Shown piece by piece: positions 54,945-62,623 of a stretch of 64,000 nucleotides of DNA. Position 1 is the stretch's first letter. Each line of letters starts with the position of its first letter. This DNA comes from Rhodanobacteraceae bacterium. GTDB taxonomy: Bacteria > Pseudomonadota > Gammaproteobacteria > Xanthomonadales > SZUA-5. Location of the stretch: assembly GCA_016713135.1 (NCBI GenBank), contig JADJPR010000018.1, positions 62,001 through 126,000 of the forward strand, given 5' to 3'. The notes beneath the pieces were generated by a model. It saw nothing but the letters and a program-made list of their open reading frames with translations. It had not been told where the DNA came from and ran no database searches. The position numbers and the translations under genes are program-made.

Positions 54945-55800
54945 GGCGCCGCAAGTCGTGCAGGGGAGAACCGGCGCCGGCAGCCGCCTGCACCGCGCGC
55001 ACGCGGCCGAGTTCCGCCAGCAGTTGTGGCAGCGGCGGGATGTTGAAATCGCGCTCCAGCAGCGTCGGCTTCACGCCGACGCGGCCGTAGGTGTACTCGA
55101 GCAGTTGCCAGACCGGGTCGACCACATCGGCGCCGTGGGTGTCGACGATCAGATCCGGTGCCTCGTTGTAGTGGCCGGCCACATGCAGGTAGGCCACGCG
55201 CTCGGCCGGAATGCGGTCGATGAAGGCGCGCGGGTCGTAGCGGTGGTTGACGCTGTTGACGTAGACGTTGTTGACGTCGAGCAGCAGGTCGCAGCCGGCC
55301 TCGGCGAGAATGGCCAGCAGAAACTCCGGTTCCGACAGTTCACTCGCCAGCGGGGTGTAGAACGAGGCGTTCTCGATTGCGATGCGCCGGCCCAGGATGT
55401 CCTGGGTGCGGCGGATGCGCGCCGCCACGTGCTTCACCGCGTCGGCAGTGAACGGGATTGGCAGCAGATCGTAAAGGTGGGCGCCATCGCTGCACCAGCT
55501 CAAATGCTCGCTGTAGAGCGCGATTCCGTGCTCGTCGAGGAAGCCCTTGAGGCGTTGCAGGAAGATTTCGTCCAGCGGGTCTGGGCCGCCTAGCGACAGC
55601 GAGAGTCCGTGACAGATGAACGGGTAACGCTCGGTATAGCGGCGGAAGGCCTTGCCCAGCCTTCCGCCGATACCCAGCCAGTTTTCGGGAGCGACCTCGA
55701 AGAAATCGACCTCAGCGCGCAGATCGCCGGCGGCTTCGAGTTCCGGCAGCATGCTGCGGCGTAACCCGAGCCCGGCCCGCAGTGGCGCCAGTCGGTTCAT
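54931..55800 (-). CDS. HvfB-like MNIO (DUF692) enzyme
   Basis: This 289-residue TIM-barrel enzyme of the multinuclear non-haem iron-dependent oxidase class modifies Cys residues of a precursor peptide. Metal-ligand motifs expected for the family are present: FICHGLSLSLGG (His), LYSEHLSW (Glu, His), IENAS, LLDVNNVYVNSVNH (Asp, His), HVAGH (two His), DTHGADV and LLERDFNIP (Glu). The start ATG 55800 (MNRLAPLRAGLGLR) is 25 bases after the stop of the repetitive precursor. The three genes form one operon. Confidence 0.95.
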   Translation of the reverse strand: MNRLAPLRAGLGLRRSMLPELEAAGDLRAEVDFFEVAPENWLGIGGRLGKAFRRYTERYPFICHGLSLSLGGPDPLDEIFLQRLKGFLDEHGIALYSEHLSWCSDGAHLYDLLPIPFTADAVKHVAARIRRTQDILGRRIAIENASFYTPLASELSEPEFLLAILAEAGCDLLLDVNNVYVNSVNHRYDPRAFIDRIPAERVAYLHVAGHYNEAPDLIVDTHGADVVDPVWQLLEYTYGRVGVKPTLLERDFNIPPLPQLLAELGRVRAVQAAAGAGSPLHDLRRHAAV

Positions 55801-55825
55801 GAGTCGCTCCCGTCAGATCAATCGA

Positions 55826-56200
55826 TCAGGCCGCGCCGCCGCACTTGCCTTCTTCCTTGGCCTTGTCGCCGCCGCACTTGCCTTCGCCGCACTTGCCTTC
55901 TTCCTTGGCCTTGTCGCCGCCGCACTTGCCTTCACCGCACTTGCCTTCTTCCTTGGCCTTGTCGCCGCCGCACTTGCCTTCGCCGCACTTGCCTTCTTCC
56001 TTGGCCTTGTCGCCGCCGCACTTGCCTTCGCCGCACTTGCCTTCTTCCTTGGCCTTCTCGTCGCCGACCAGCATGTAGCCCTGCGCCAGGTCGGTGGCCT
56101 GCATGCCGGTGCTGTCGGCGGCGAACGTGCCGAAGCTCAGGCTGCCCAGGAAGGCTGCGCCCACGGCCAGGGAAACCGGCTTGATCATCTTGCTGCTCAT
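55826..56200 (-). CDS. HvfA-type precursor peptide with EGKCG repeats (bufferin-like)
   Basis: This 124-residue exported precursor has a signal peptide (cleavage about SFGTFA-AD, 27), a spacer (QATDLAQGYMLVGDE) and four near-identical 16-residue repeats KAKEEGKCGEGKCGGD plus a part (residues 49-124). Each full repeat contributes two EGKCG motifs, nine in all, each with one Cys. HvfA-family peptides of this type are substrates of the HvfB/HvfC enzymes encoded next, and related bufferins bind copper after Cys modification. Start ATG 56200 follows a GGAGAG SD and opens a signal peptide; the frame upstream is not similar to anything. The unusual base composition is due to the repeats. Confidence 0.9.
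   Translation of the reverse strand: MSSKMIKPVSLAVGAAFLGSLSFGTFAADSTGMQATDLAQGYMLVGDEKAKEEGKCGEGKCGGDKAKEEGKCGEGKCGGDKAKEEGKCGEGKCGGDKAKEEGKCGEGKCGGDKAKEEGKCGGAA
55835..56056. repeat. Tandem 48-bp coding repeat in the hvfA-like gene
   Basis: There are four complete 48-bp units and one partial, almost identical at DNA level (one visible substitution, TTCACC for TTCGCC, near 55930). The units encode the 16-residue EGKCGEGKCGG block. Identity at silent sites suggests recent duplication or unequal exchange. Confidence 0.9.
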
Positions 56201-56372
56201 GTGTGTGCTCTCCGAATCACAATGGGGCCCCGGCTGGGGCAAGTTTGGGCTGCCTGCGCAGCCACGGTGCAGCCGACCGTCATCGGCCGCATTACGTTAT
56301 GCCGGCCGCGTGACAAACACAATCATTCGCAACCGGCACGGCGCAACAGACCGGGGTACGCGCGAATCGCTT

Positions 56373-57743
56373 TCAACGGATGCGCGACGGGCGCGATTTA
56401 GATCCGACAGGCCGACGAGCGGCCTTTCCGCCGGCAGGCTTGCCAGGGCGTGCGGGCTTGCCGGTGTTCGTGGGCTTGCGCGTTTGCGTGGCCTTGCCTG
56501 GACGCGCGGGCTTGCTGTCGCGGGCAGGCTTCCCACGCGGGCTTGCGCTGGCCGGCCCTGGCTTGCCCCGCTTGCCCGGATGTCGCGTCGGTCCTGTGGG
56601 CGCGGGCTCCGCCCGCGTGCCTTCGCCACGCCCCTTGCCGGAAGGCGCGGCGGCATCCCGTCGGTGCAACGGGTGTGGAGACTTGGCGAAGGGCGCTGGC
56701 TCCGGCCGCGCATGCCTGGCCGTTGCGATGGCTGCTACCGCAGCGGTCGGCACCACCGCGACCGTGATCTCTTCGCGATCATGGTAGAGCTGGCGTGCCC
56801 GCAGCGCGTAGCCCTGTCGCACCAGCGGCGCCAGCAGCCCGCGCGCGCGCTGCCAGGCTTCGAAGCGGCGTTTCATCGGCAGCTTGAGGTTGAAGATCGC
56901 CGCGCGACAGAGACCCTCGCGGAACCAGCGGGCAACCAGTTCCGCCACCCGGTCCGGCTGCTCGACCATGTCGCAGACCAGCCAGTCTACGGTTTTCGGC
57001 GGACGGTAGCGGAAGCCGTCCTCGCGCAAGTGCTGCACCCGCCCGCTGTCCATCAGCCGCTGGTCGATGCGGCCATTGTCGATCGCCCAGACCTTGATGC
57101 CGCGCTGCACCAACTGGAAGGTCCAGCCGCCGGGTGCCGCCCCCAGGTCGACCGCTGTCCCGCCGCTGCGCAGCAGACGCTCGCGCTCGGCAGGCGTCAG
57201 CAGTACGTGGAAGGCTTCTTCCAGCTTGAGCGTGGAACGCGACGGTGCCTCGCGCGGAAACCTGAGGCGCGGGATGCCGCCGGGAAACGGCGCGCCGCCG
57301 CCAGTTGGCGGACGGCCGACCAGCGCGTGAGTGCCGGACAGCATCCAGACTGCCGCCGGAGTGCCATCGGCACTGACCTGCGCCTGCAGACGCGCGTCCA
57401 GCGCCCCCAGCAGCGGGGCCAGCGGACGCGTGTCATCGCTGTCGGGCGCCAGCAGCGCCAGCGCGGAAATCGGGCGCAGCGGCTGCAACGCGTCGGCCAA
57501 CGGCGTCACCCGGTCCTTCACGCCCAGTGCCGGCAGTTCCGCGTGCGCGATGAGCAGATCGCGGGCGTAGACCAGGTCATGCAGGGGCGGCACGCACGCT
57601 GCGCCGAGCACGCGCACCACCGCCGGTTGCGATGAACCGACCTCAGCCGCACCGCCGTTCGCCGCGAACCAAGCCGAGAGTTCGTCGCACAAATCGCGTT
57701 CGAAGCCGGCGCGGCAGAGGAAGGCGAGGTTGCAGGGGGTCAC
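56373..57743 (-). CDS. rlmM: 23S rRNA 2'-O-ribose methyltransferase RlmM with long basic tail
   Basis: RlmM methylates C2498 of 23S rRNA. The first about 350 residues match the family: an N-terminal THUMP-like part, SAM motif AVDLGAAPGGWTFQLVQRG, DWLVCDMVEQP and the catalytic Lys in NLKLPMKRRFEAW. The last about 100 residues (from about 350) are a low-complexity Pro/Lys/Gly/Arg tail (GKRGKPGPASASPRGK…, KPARPGKATQTRKP) not found in E. coli RlmM. It could bind rRNA non-specifically. No frame break is seen. ATG 57743 matches the family start (MTPCNLAFLCRAGFE). Confidence 0.9.
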   Translation of the reverse strand: MTPCNLAFLCRAGFERDLCDELSAWFAANGGAAEVGSSQPAVVRVLGAACVPPLHDLVYARDLLIAHAELPALGVKDRVTPLADALQPLRPISALALLAPDSDDTRPLAPLLGALDARLQAQVSADGTPAAVWMLSGTHALVGRPPTGGGAPFPGGIPRLRFPREAPSRSTLKLEEAFHVLLTPAERERLLRSGGTAVDLGAAPGGWTFQLVQRGIKVWAIDNGRIDQRLMDSGRVQHLREDGFRYRPPKTVDWLVCDMVEQPDRVAELVARWFREGLCRAAIFNLKLPMKRRFEAWQRARGLLAPLVRQGYALRARQLYHDREEITVAVVPTAAVAAIATARHARPEPAPFAKSPHPLHRRDAAAPSGKGRGEGTRAEPAPTGPTRHPGKRGKPGPASASPRGKPARDSKPARPGKATQTRKPTNTGKPARPGKPAGGKAARRPVGSKSRPSRIR

Positions 57744-57835
57744 ACGGCAGGCCCGTAGGTCAGGGTTCGGCGATCATGCCGGTTTTGCCGGCCCGCGGCT
57801 CCTGCCGGGGGCGCTCCGCCTCCGCGTGGACGCAT

Positions 57836-57918
57836 AGCCGGGGTACGCGCACAGCGCGTTCCCCGGGTGCTTGCTGCCAGTCGCCGGCGGTGAATCGCTG
57901 CGCGATACACCGCCCTAC
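57836..57918. repeat. REP-like palindromic element, copy C
   Basis: The hairpin CCGGGGTACGCGC…GCGTTCCCCGGG is followed by GTGCTTGCTGCCAG and a second hairpin GGCGGTGAATCGC-TGC-GCGATACACCGCC, ending CTACGCG. The modules match those at 26040 in inverted order. It lies between acyl-CoA dehydrogenase and rlmM. Confidence 0.7.
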
Positions 57919-57966
57919 GCGAAATCAATGCCTGAAGCGGCTCCCACCCTGGGTGAGGCTAGACCC

Positions 57967-59748
57967 TCAGGCCAGCGCCGCTTCTACCTTGGTCGTCACC
58001 GAGGCCGCGCCCGCGCGCACGCCGGCGGCGTGCACCAGGGTGCGCGGCAGCAGGCGGTCGAAGTAGAAGCCAACCGTGGCGAGCTTGGCCTCGCGGAACT
58101 CCGGGGTGCCGGCGTAGTTGGCGCGGGTGACGGCCTCGGCCTCGCGGGCCATGAAGTAGGCGAAGGTCACGTAGCCGGAGTAGAACAGGTAGTCGACCGC
58201 CGCGGCGCCGATTTCCTCGGCGTTCTGCGCCGACTTCATGCCGATCTCGCGGGTCAGCGCTTCCCACTCCTTCGCGTACTGCGCGACGCTGGCCACCCAC
58301 GGGGCGATCGCCGCGTTGCCGGCCTGCGCGTGGCAGAAGGCGCCGATCTCGCCGAGGAAGTGGCGCAGGCCCACGGCCTGCTGGCCCATGATCTTGCGCC
58401 CCAGCAAATCCAGCGCCTGGATCTGGGTGGTACCTTCGTAGATGGTGGTGATGCGCGCATCGCGCAGGAACTGCTCCAGGCCCCACTCATGGATGTAGCC
58501 ATGGCCGCCGAACACCTGCATGCCGTGGCTGGTGCACTCGATGGCCAACTCGGTCAGCATCGCCTTGCTGATTGGCGTCAGGAAGCTCAGCAGTTCATCG
58601 GCACGCTGGCGCACCGCGGCGTCAGTGTGGTGCGAGACCAGGTCACGAATAGGAGCACAGCGCGCGGCCGGCTTCGGCGCAGGCCTTCTGGGTCATCAGC
58701 ATGCGGCGCACGTCCGGGTGCACGATGATCGGGTCGGCCGGCTTGTCCGGGCGGCGGGCGCCGGAGAGCGCGCGCATCTGCAGGCGGTCCTTTGCATAGG
58801 CCAGCGCGTTCTGGTGCGAGACCTCGATCAGCCCGAGGCCCTGCACGCCCACGCCCAAGCGCGCGGTATTCATCATGGTGAACATCGCGGCCAGGCCGCG
58901 GTTCGGCTGGCCGATCATGTAACCCTCGGCCTCGTCGAAGTTCATCACGCAGGTGGCCGAGCCCTTCAGGCCCATCTTGTGCTCGATGCTGCCCGGCGCC
59001 ACCGGATTGCGCTCGCCCACCGTGCCATCGCGCGCAACCTTGAACTTGGGCACGATGAACAGGCTGATGCCCTTGGTCCCGGCCGGAGCGTCCGGCAGGC
59101 GCGCCAGCACCAGGTGCACGATGTTCTTGGACAGGTCGTGGTCGCCGGCGGTGATGAAGATCTTGGTGCCGGAGATGCGGTAGCTGCCGTCCGCATTCGG
59201 CTCGGCGCGGGTGCGCAGCAGGCCGAGGTCCGATCCGCAGTGCGGCTCGGTCAGGCACATCGTGCCGGTCCACTCGCCGGACAGGATGCGCGGGATGAAC
59301 ACCTCGCGCTGCCACTCTTCGCCGTGGTTGGTCATCGCATCCACCGCACCGGCCGACAGCAGCGGGTAGGTGCCCCAGGCCACGTTGGCGGACTCGATCA
59401 TTTCCTTGAAGACGTAGCCGACGCTCTCCGGCATGCCCTGGCCGCCGTAAGTCGGCGAGCCGCACAGGCCGGTCCAGCCGCCTTCGACGAAGCGATCGTA
59501 GGCATCCTTGAAGGCCGCCGGTGTGGTCACCGACTTGCTGTCCTTGTCGAAATGGCAGCCTTCCGAATCGCCGATCGCGTTGGTCGGCGCAAGTACCTGT
59601 TCGCAGAACTTGCCCCCTCCTCCAGCACCGCCTCGATCAATTCACGGGTGAACTGGTCGCCGTTGGGGAGCTGCGCATAGATGCTGGGCGCGTCGAGCAC
59701 GTCGAACAGCACGAAGCGCATGTCGGTCTGGGGAGCGGTGTACTTCAT
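57967..59748 (-). pseudogene. Acyl-CoA dehydrogenase (C-terminally extended type), two apparent frameshifts
   Basis: The joined product is about 593 residues. It oxidises acyl-CoA to enoyl-CoA with FAD in fatty-acid degradation. Family blocks are GLCGSPTYGGQGMP, MCLTEPHCGSDLGLL, GTKIFITAGDHDL, the catalytic Glu in TTIYEGTTQIQALDLLGRK (about 437) and the C-terminal DUF-type extension (EEIGAAAVDYLFYSGYV…). Frame breaks: at 59613-59617 a run of five C on the plus strand should be six (EEGGKFCEQVLAPTN), and at about 58646-58651 one extra base (CSY-RDLVSHHTDAA). ATG 59748 (MKYTAPQTDMRFVLFDVLD) is the family start. Confidence 0.88.
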
Positions 59749-59791
59749 GGGTGCATCCTCATCGGCAATTCAAGGTGGACGTTTCGAGCGA

Positions 59792-60298
59792 TCAACGGAA
59801 GGAGCCCGGTTTCCCCGGCGTCGGCCGCAGCCGGCCCTCGTAGCGCAGCTGGAACCGCACATTAGGCTCGGAGCACTTGAGTTCTCCCTCCAACACATAG
59901 GTCAGGCTGGCGTCGCCCGTGAGCGCGCCGAGCGAGGGCAGGGCGGACGCCGGCCCCAGGTCGATACGCACGATGTCGCCGGCCACCGGCGGCAAGGTCT
60001 GCGCCAGCGCCTGGCTGCCCTTGCCGGCGGCCAGACCGCCGAGCGCGAGCTTCCAGTCGAAGCGTTCCAGCGTGATGGGCATGCTCGACGGGCTGTCCAG
60101 CCGCACCCGGGCGATGTAATGCCCGTCGACGGTTTCGATCTCCTGCACGCTCAAGGTCGGCGGCCCGAGCACCCGGCGCACGCCGCCGCAGCCGGCCAGC
60201 ATCAGCAGCGCCAGCGCTACCAGCCACCAGGCGGCCTTGGAATGGAAACGGTGTGCGGGCGCCAGCTTGGATGGGTACATCGCGACTTCTCCGTTCAA
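59792..60298 (-). CDS. Lipoprotein with WHy/LEA14-type domain
   Basis: The 168-residue product has an N-terminal lipoprotein signal (LALLMLAGC, lipobox LAGC) and a domain PPTLSVQEIETVDGHYIARVRLDSPSSMPITLERFDWKLALGG that resembles the water-stress/LEA14 (WHy) beta-sandwich. It should be anchored in the envelope. The start overlaps the MAPEG stop by four bases (ATGA), so the two are coupled. ATG 60298 is the overlap start; ATG 60280 (MYPSKL) is an alternative. Function unknown beyond fold. Confidence 0.75.
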   Translation of the reverse strand: MNGEVAMYPSKLAPAHRFHSKAAWWLVALALLMLAGCGGVRRVLGPPTLSVQEIETVDGHYIARVRLDSPSSMPITLERFDWKLALGGLAAGKGSQALAQTLPPVAGDIVRIDLGPASALPSLGALTGDASLTYVLEGELKCSEPNVRFQLRYEGRLRPTPGKPGSFR

Positions 60299-60690
60299 TC
60301 GAGCAGGGGGCGCAGCAACAGGCTCAAGGCCAGACTCAATATCACCAGCCAGGTCAGCAGGACGCCAAAGAAGCGGCCATGGCTGTGCCCGGGGCTCTGG
60401 GTCAGGCCCACCGCATGCAGCACGCGGGCAAGGATCAGGGTGGCGCCGGCCGCGTGCATTCCCCAGGCCGGGGTCCCGCCGGCCTCGGCCAGCGCCAGCA
60501 GGATCAGCGCGATCGGCACGTATTCGACCGCATTGGCGTGAATGCGGACGCGCCGCTCGAGGTCGCGGTTCTGGCCATCGCCGATGCCGATGCGCTCACG
60601 CCGGCGGACCTTCACCACGCGCCAGGCGAGCACCAGCAGCAACAGGCCGGCGAGCGCGGCGTAGATCGAGGTGATCGGGAACAGGTTCAT
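60295..60690 (-). CDS. MAPEG family membrane protein
   Basis: This 131-residue protein has four hydrophobic helices in the MAPEG pattern: ITSIYAALAGLLLLVLAWRVVKVRRRER, then RRVRIHANAVEYVPIALILLALAE with the family's R-x-HxNxxEyxP motif, and a C-terminal double helix (FFGVLLTWLVILSLALSLLL). MAPEG proteins are membrane glutathione- or eicosanoid-related transferases; the bacterial members' substrates are mostly unknown. It lies nine bases downstream of the PhoX-like stop and overlaps the next gene's start, so it is probably co-transcribed with both. Confidence 0.9.
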   Translation of the reverse strand: MNLFPITSIYAALAGLLLLVLAWRVVKVRRRERIGIGDGQNRDLERRVRIHANAVEYVPIALILLALAEAGGTPAWGMHAAGATLILARVLHAVGLTQSPGHSHGRFFGVLLTWLVILSLALSLLLRPLLD

Positions 60691-60699
60691 GGGAATCCT

Positions 60700-62073
60700 T
60701 CAGGCTTGGAGCCACTCTTCCCAGGGCCCGGTGATCGCCACCGAAAACCCTGGCCGGTAGACATTGGCGAACAGCCAGCGTCCGTCCGGGGATACGCAGC
60801 AGCCGGCCCATTCGGACGCGCCGTAGTCGATGCCATCGATGCGCGTGTCGTTCTCGGCCACGGTCAGCAGCCGGCCATCGCGCCCCAGCCACTTGAGGCC
60901 TTGCCGCCGGCGGAGCTTGCTGTCCTCGCAGATCACCATGCCCGCGCCGGGTCCCTCGGTGATGTTGTCGGGGTAGTCCATCTGGTCGCGGTCGGAGACC
61001 TCATGCATCAATTGCAGCAGCGACTCGCGCGGGTCATAGCGCCACACCTGGCCGCCGTCGGCATCGCCGCCGGAGGTTGAGGTGAACCAGATGCCGTCGC
61101 TGCGCTCCAGACAGCCTTCCAGCCGGATGAAGCGCGACGCACCGCCGGCCAGGCCCTGCATCACCACGCCGCCCTGGTCGTGGGTGCCCGGCGAATGACC
61201 CTGCATCGGGTTGGCGATCGGCGCCCAGCGCACGCGCCAGGTCTGGCCCACCCGGTGGCCGCGGCGCAGGTCCGGCGCGCCCTCGGCGATCAGCATCTCC
61301 AGTGTGCCGCCGCCCGGCAGGTCGCCGCGCACCCGCGGGGTGTAGCGATAGAAGCCGGCGATCTCGTCGCGATCCTCAGTCACAAAGACTTGGCCCGTGG
61401 TGCGGTCGACCGCCGCCGCCTCCTTGCGGAACAATCCCAGGTCCCAGATGGGGCGCGCTGTCGCGGGGCCGTCCGCAGCCACTTCGAACGCCAGTCCATG
61501 CGGCTGCCGGAGGCCCAGGTCCTGCTTCCCGTCCGCCGGGCGCACCTGGTCGCGGTCGATGACGATTTCCTCGCAACTGATCCAGCTGCCCCATGGTGTG
61601 ACGCCACCGGCGCAGTTGACCAGGGTGCCGGTCAGCGCCGCCTCGGCGTGCACCAGTTTCTCGGCGGCGGTGTCCAGGCGCAAGCGCACGCAGCCGCCGC
61701 CGCAGCGGGGGTCGAAGGCGCCGTCGCCTGGCGCGAACGCCCCGCGGGCGTCGACAATCTCATGGTTGCGCACCAGCGTGAGCACGCTGCCTTCGGTACG
61801 CACGATGCCCATGCCATCGGCATTCGCCGGCATCCGTCCGCCACCGGCCAGCGCCTCGCCGGCCCAGCCGAAAGTGAAATAGCGGAAGCCGGGTGGCAGG
61901 CGCAGCAACGGCAGCCCGGTCGTGGCGTCACGCACCGGCCGCAAGCCGGTCGCGGTCCGTTGGCGCTGCGGCGACGGGCTGCAGGCGCTGATTCCGCCCA
62001 GCCCGCCAACGAGCGCCGAGGTCAACCCGAGCCGGACGGCATGGCGCAGGAACTGGCGGCGTGGATGCGGCAT
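60700..62073 (-). CDS. Tat-exported PhoX/DUF839 family protein
   Basis: The 457-residue product has a twin-arginine signal (PHPRRQFLRHAVRLGLTSALVGG) with a following SACS that could also be a lipobox. The DUF839 body includes VRNHEIVDARG, NCAGGVTPWGSWISCEE, EDRDEIAGFYRYTPR and DNITEGPGAGMVICEDS, the pattern of PhoX alkaline phosphatases and relatives that bind Ca and Fe. Whether it is a true phosphatase cannot be told. ATG 62073 gives the Tat signal; the frame stays open upstream to 62244 without export features. First of a three-gene run with MAPEG and the WHy lipoprotein. Confidence 0.88.
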   Translation of the reverse strand: MPHPRRQFLRHAVRLGLTSALVGGLGGISACSPSPQRQRTATGLRPVRDATTGLPLLRLPPGFRYFTFGWAGEALAGGGRMPANADGMGIVRTEGSVLTLVRNHEIVDARGAFAPGDGAFDPRCGGGCVRLRLDTAAEKLVHAEAALTGTLVNCAGGVTPWGSWISCEEIVIDRDQVRPADGKQDLGLRQPHGLAFEVAADGPATARPIWDLGLFRKEAAAVDRTTGQVFVTEDRDEIAGFYRYTPRVRGDLPGGGTLEMLIAEGAPDLRRGHRVGQTWRVRWAPIANPMQGHSPGTHDQGGVVMQGLAGGASRFIRLEGCLERSDGIWFTSTSGGDADGGQVWRYDPRESLLQLMHEVSDRDQMDYPDNITEGPGAGMVICEDSKLRRRQGLKWLGRDGRLLTVAENDTRIDGIDYGASEWAGCCVSPDGRWLFANVYRPGFSVAITGPWEEWLQA

Positions 62074-62623
62074 GGCACCTCGGCGGATACGCGGGGGTAT
62101 GGAGGATACGTCGCGACGGGGGCGCGTGTGGGCGCAGGGCGTCGCGATCGCCCTGCTTTCAGCTAAAAGAGCCGGTGAGCCTGGAATCTGTGGGTTCCGG
62201 TCGCCGCTGCGGTTCGCTTGTTCGCGCATCGAACTGGAGGGCACGTAGGAGCCGGTTCGGTGCGAAGGAGCGCCTTTGCGTGCCCTCGTGCCCTCGTGCC
62301 CCCCGAATTAACACTGCACAATCAATTTCTTGCGAAACGTCCGGTGGGAGCGGCTTGAGCCGCGATCTCTCGCGCTGAGCCGATCAAAGTTCGCCCATAG
62401 ACTCGCGGCGATCGAGTGTCGCTGGCGACAAACGACATTCCCCCAGGCCGTTCCGCCGCTTGCTCGACCGTTGTTGCAAAAAAACGACACGTCGAAGGCA
62501 CTTTTGCAACCGTTAGCTTTTTGTTAGCCTCGCCGACGCTCAGGGATGGGGCTAGGACAAGCGTCCGGTCAGGATGGCAAAAAATCCCGAGATTCATCTG
62601 TGAAGTCCTTTGGAGAGTGCAAA
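62074..62623. other. Divergent intergenic region with a Pseudomonas-like REP hairpin
   Basis: This is a 550-base region between the divergent PhoX-like gene and the TonB receptor. It has no credible ORF. The only element I see is the hairpin at 62343-62370. The AT-rich stretch near 62500-62530 (TTTTGCAACCGTTAGCTTTTTGTTAGCC…) may hold the receptor promoter, without clear boxes. Confidence 0.5.
62343..62370. repeat. Single REP element, GTGGGAGCGGC(TTGA)GCCGCGA type
   Basis: GGTGGGAGCGGCTTGAGCCGCGAT matches the GTGGGAGCGGC…GCCGCGA REP consensus that I know from Pseudomonas and xanthomonads, usually linked to RAYT transposases. Only one copy is seen here, and no RAYT gene is in the window. Confidence 0.65.

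Noticed and set aside
55835..56056. Regular 48-bp repeats that could look like a CRISPR array
   Set aside because: There are no unique spacers; the units are in frame, encode KAKEEGKCGEGKCGGD and lie in a signal-peptide protein gene.
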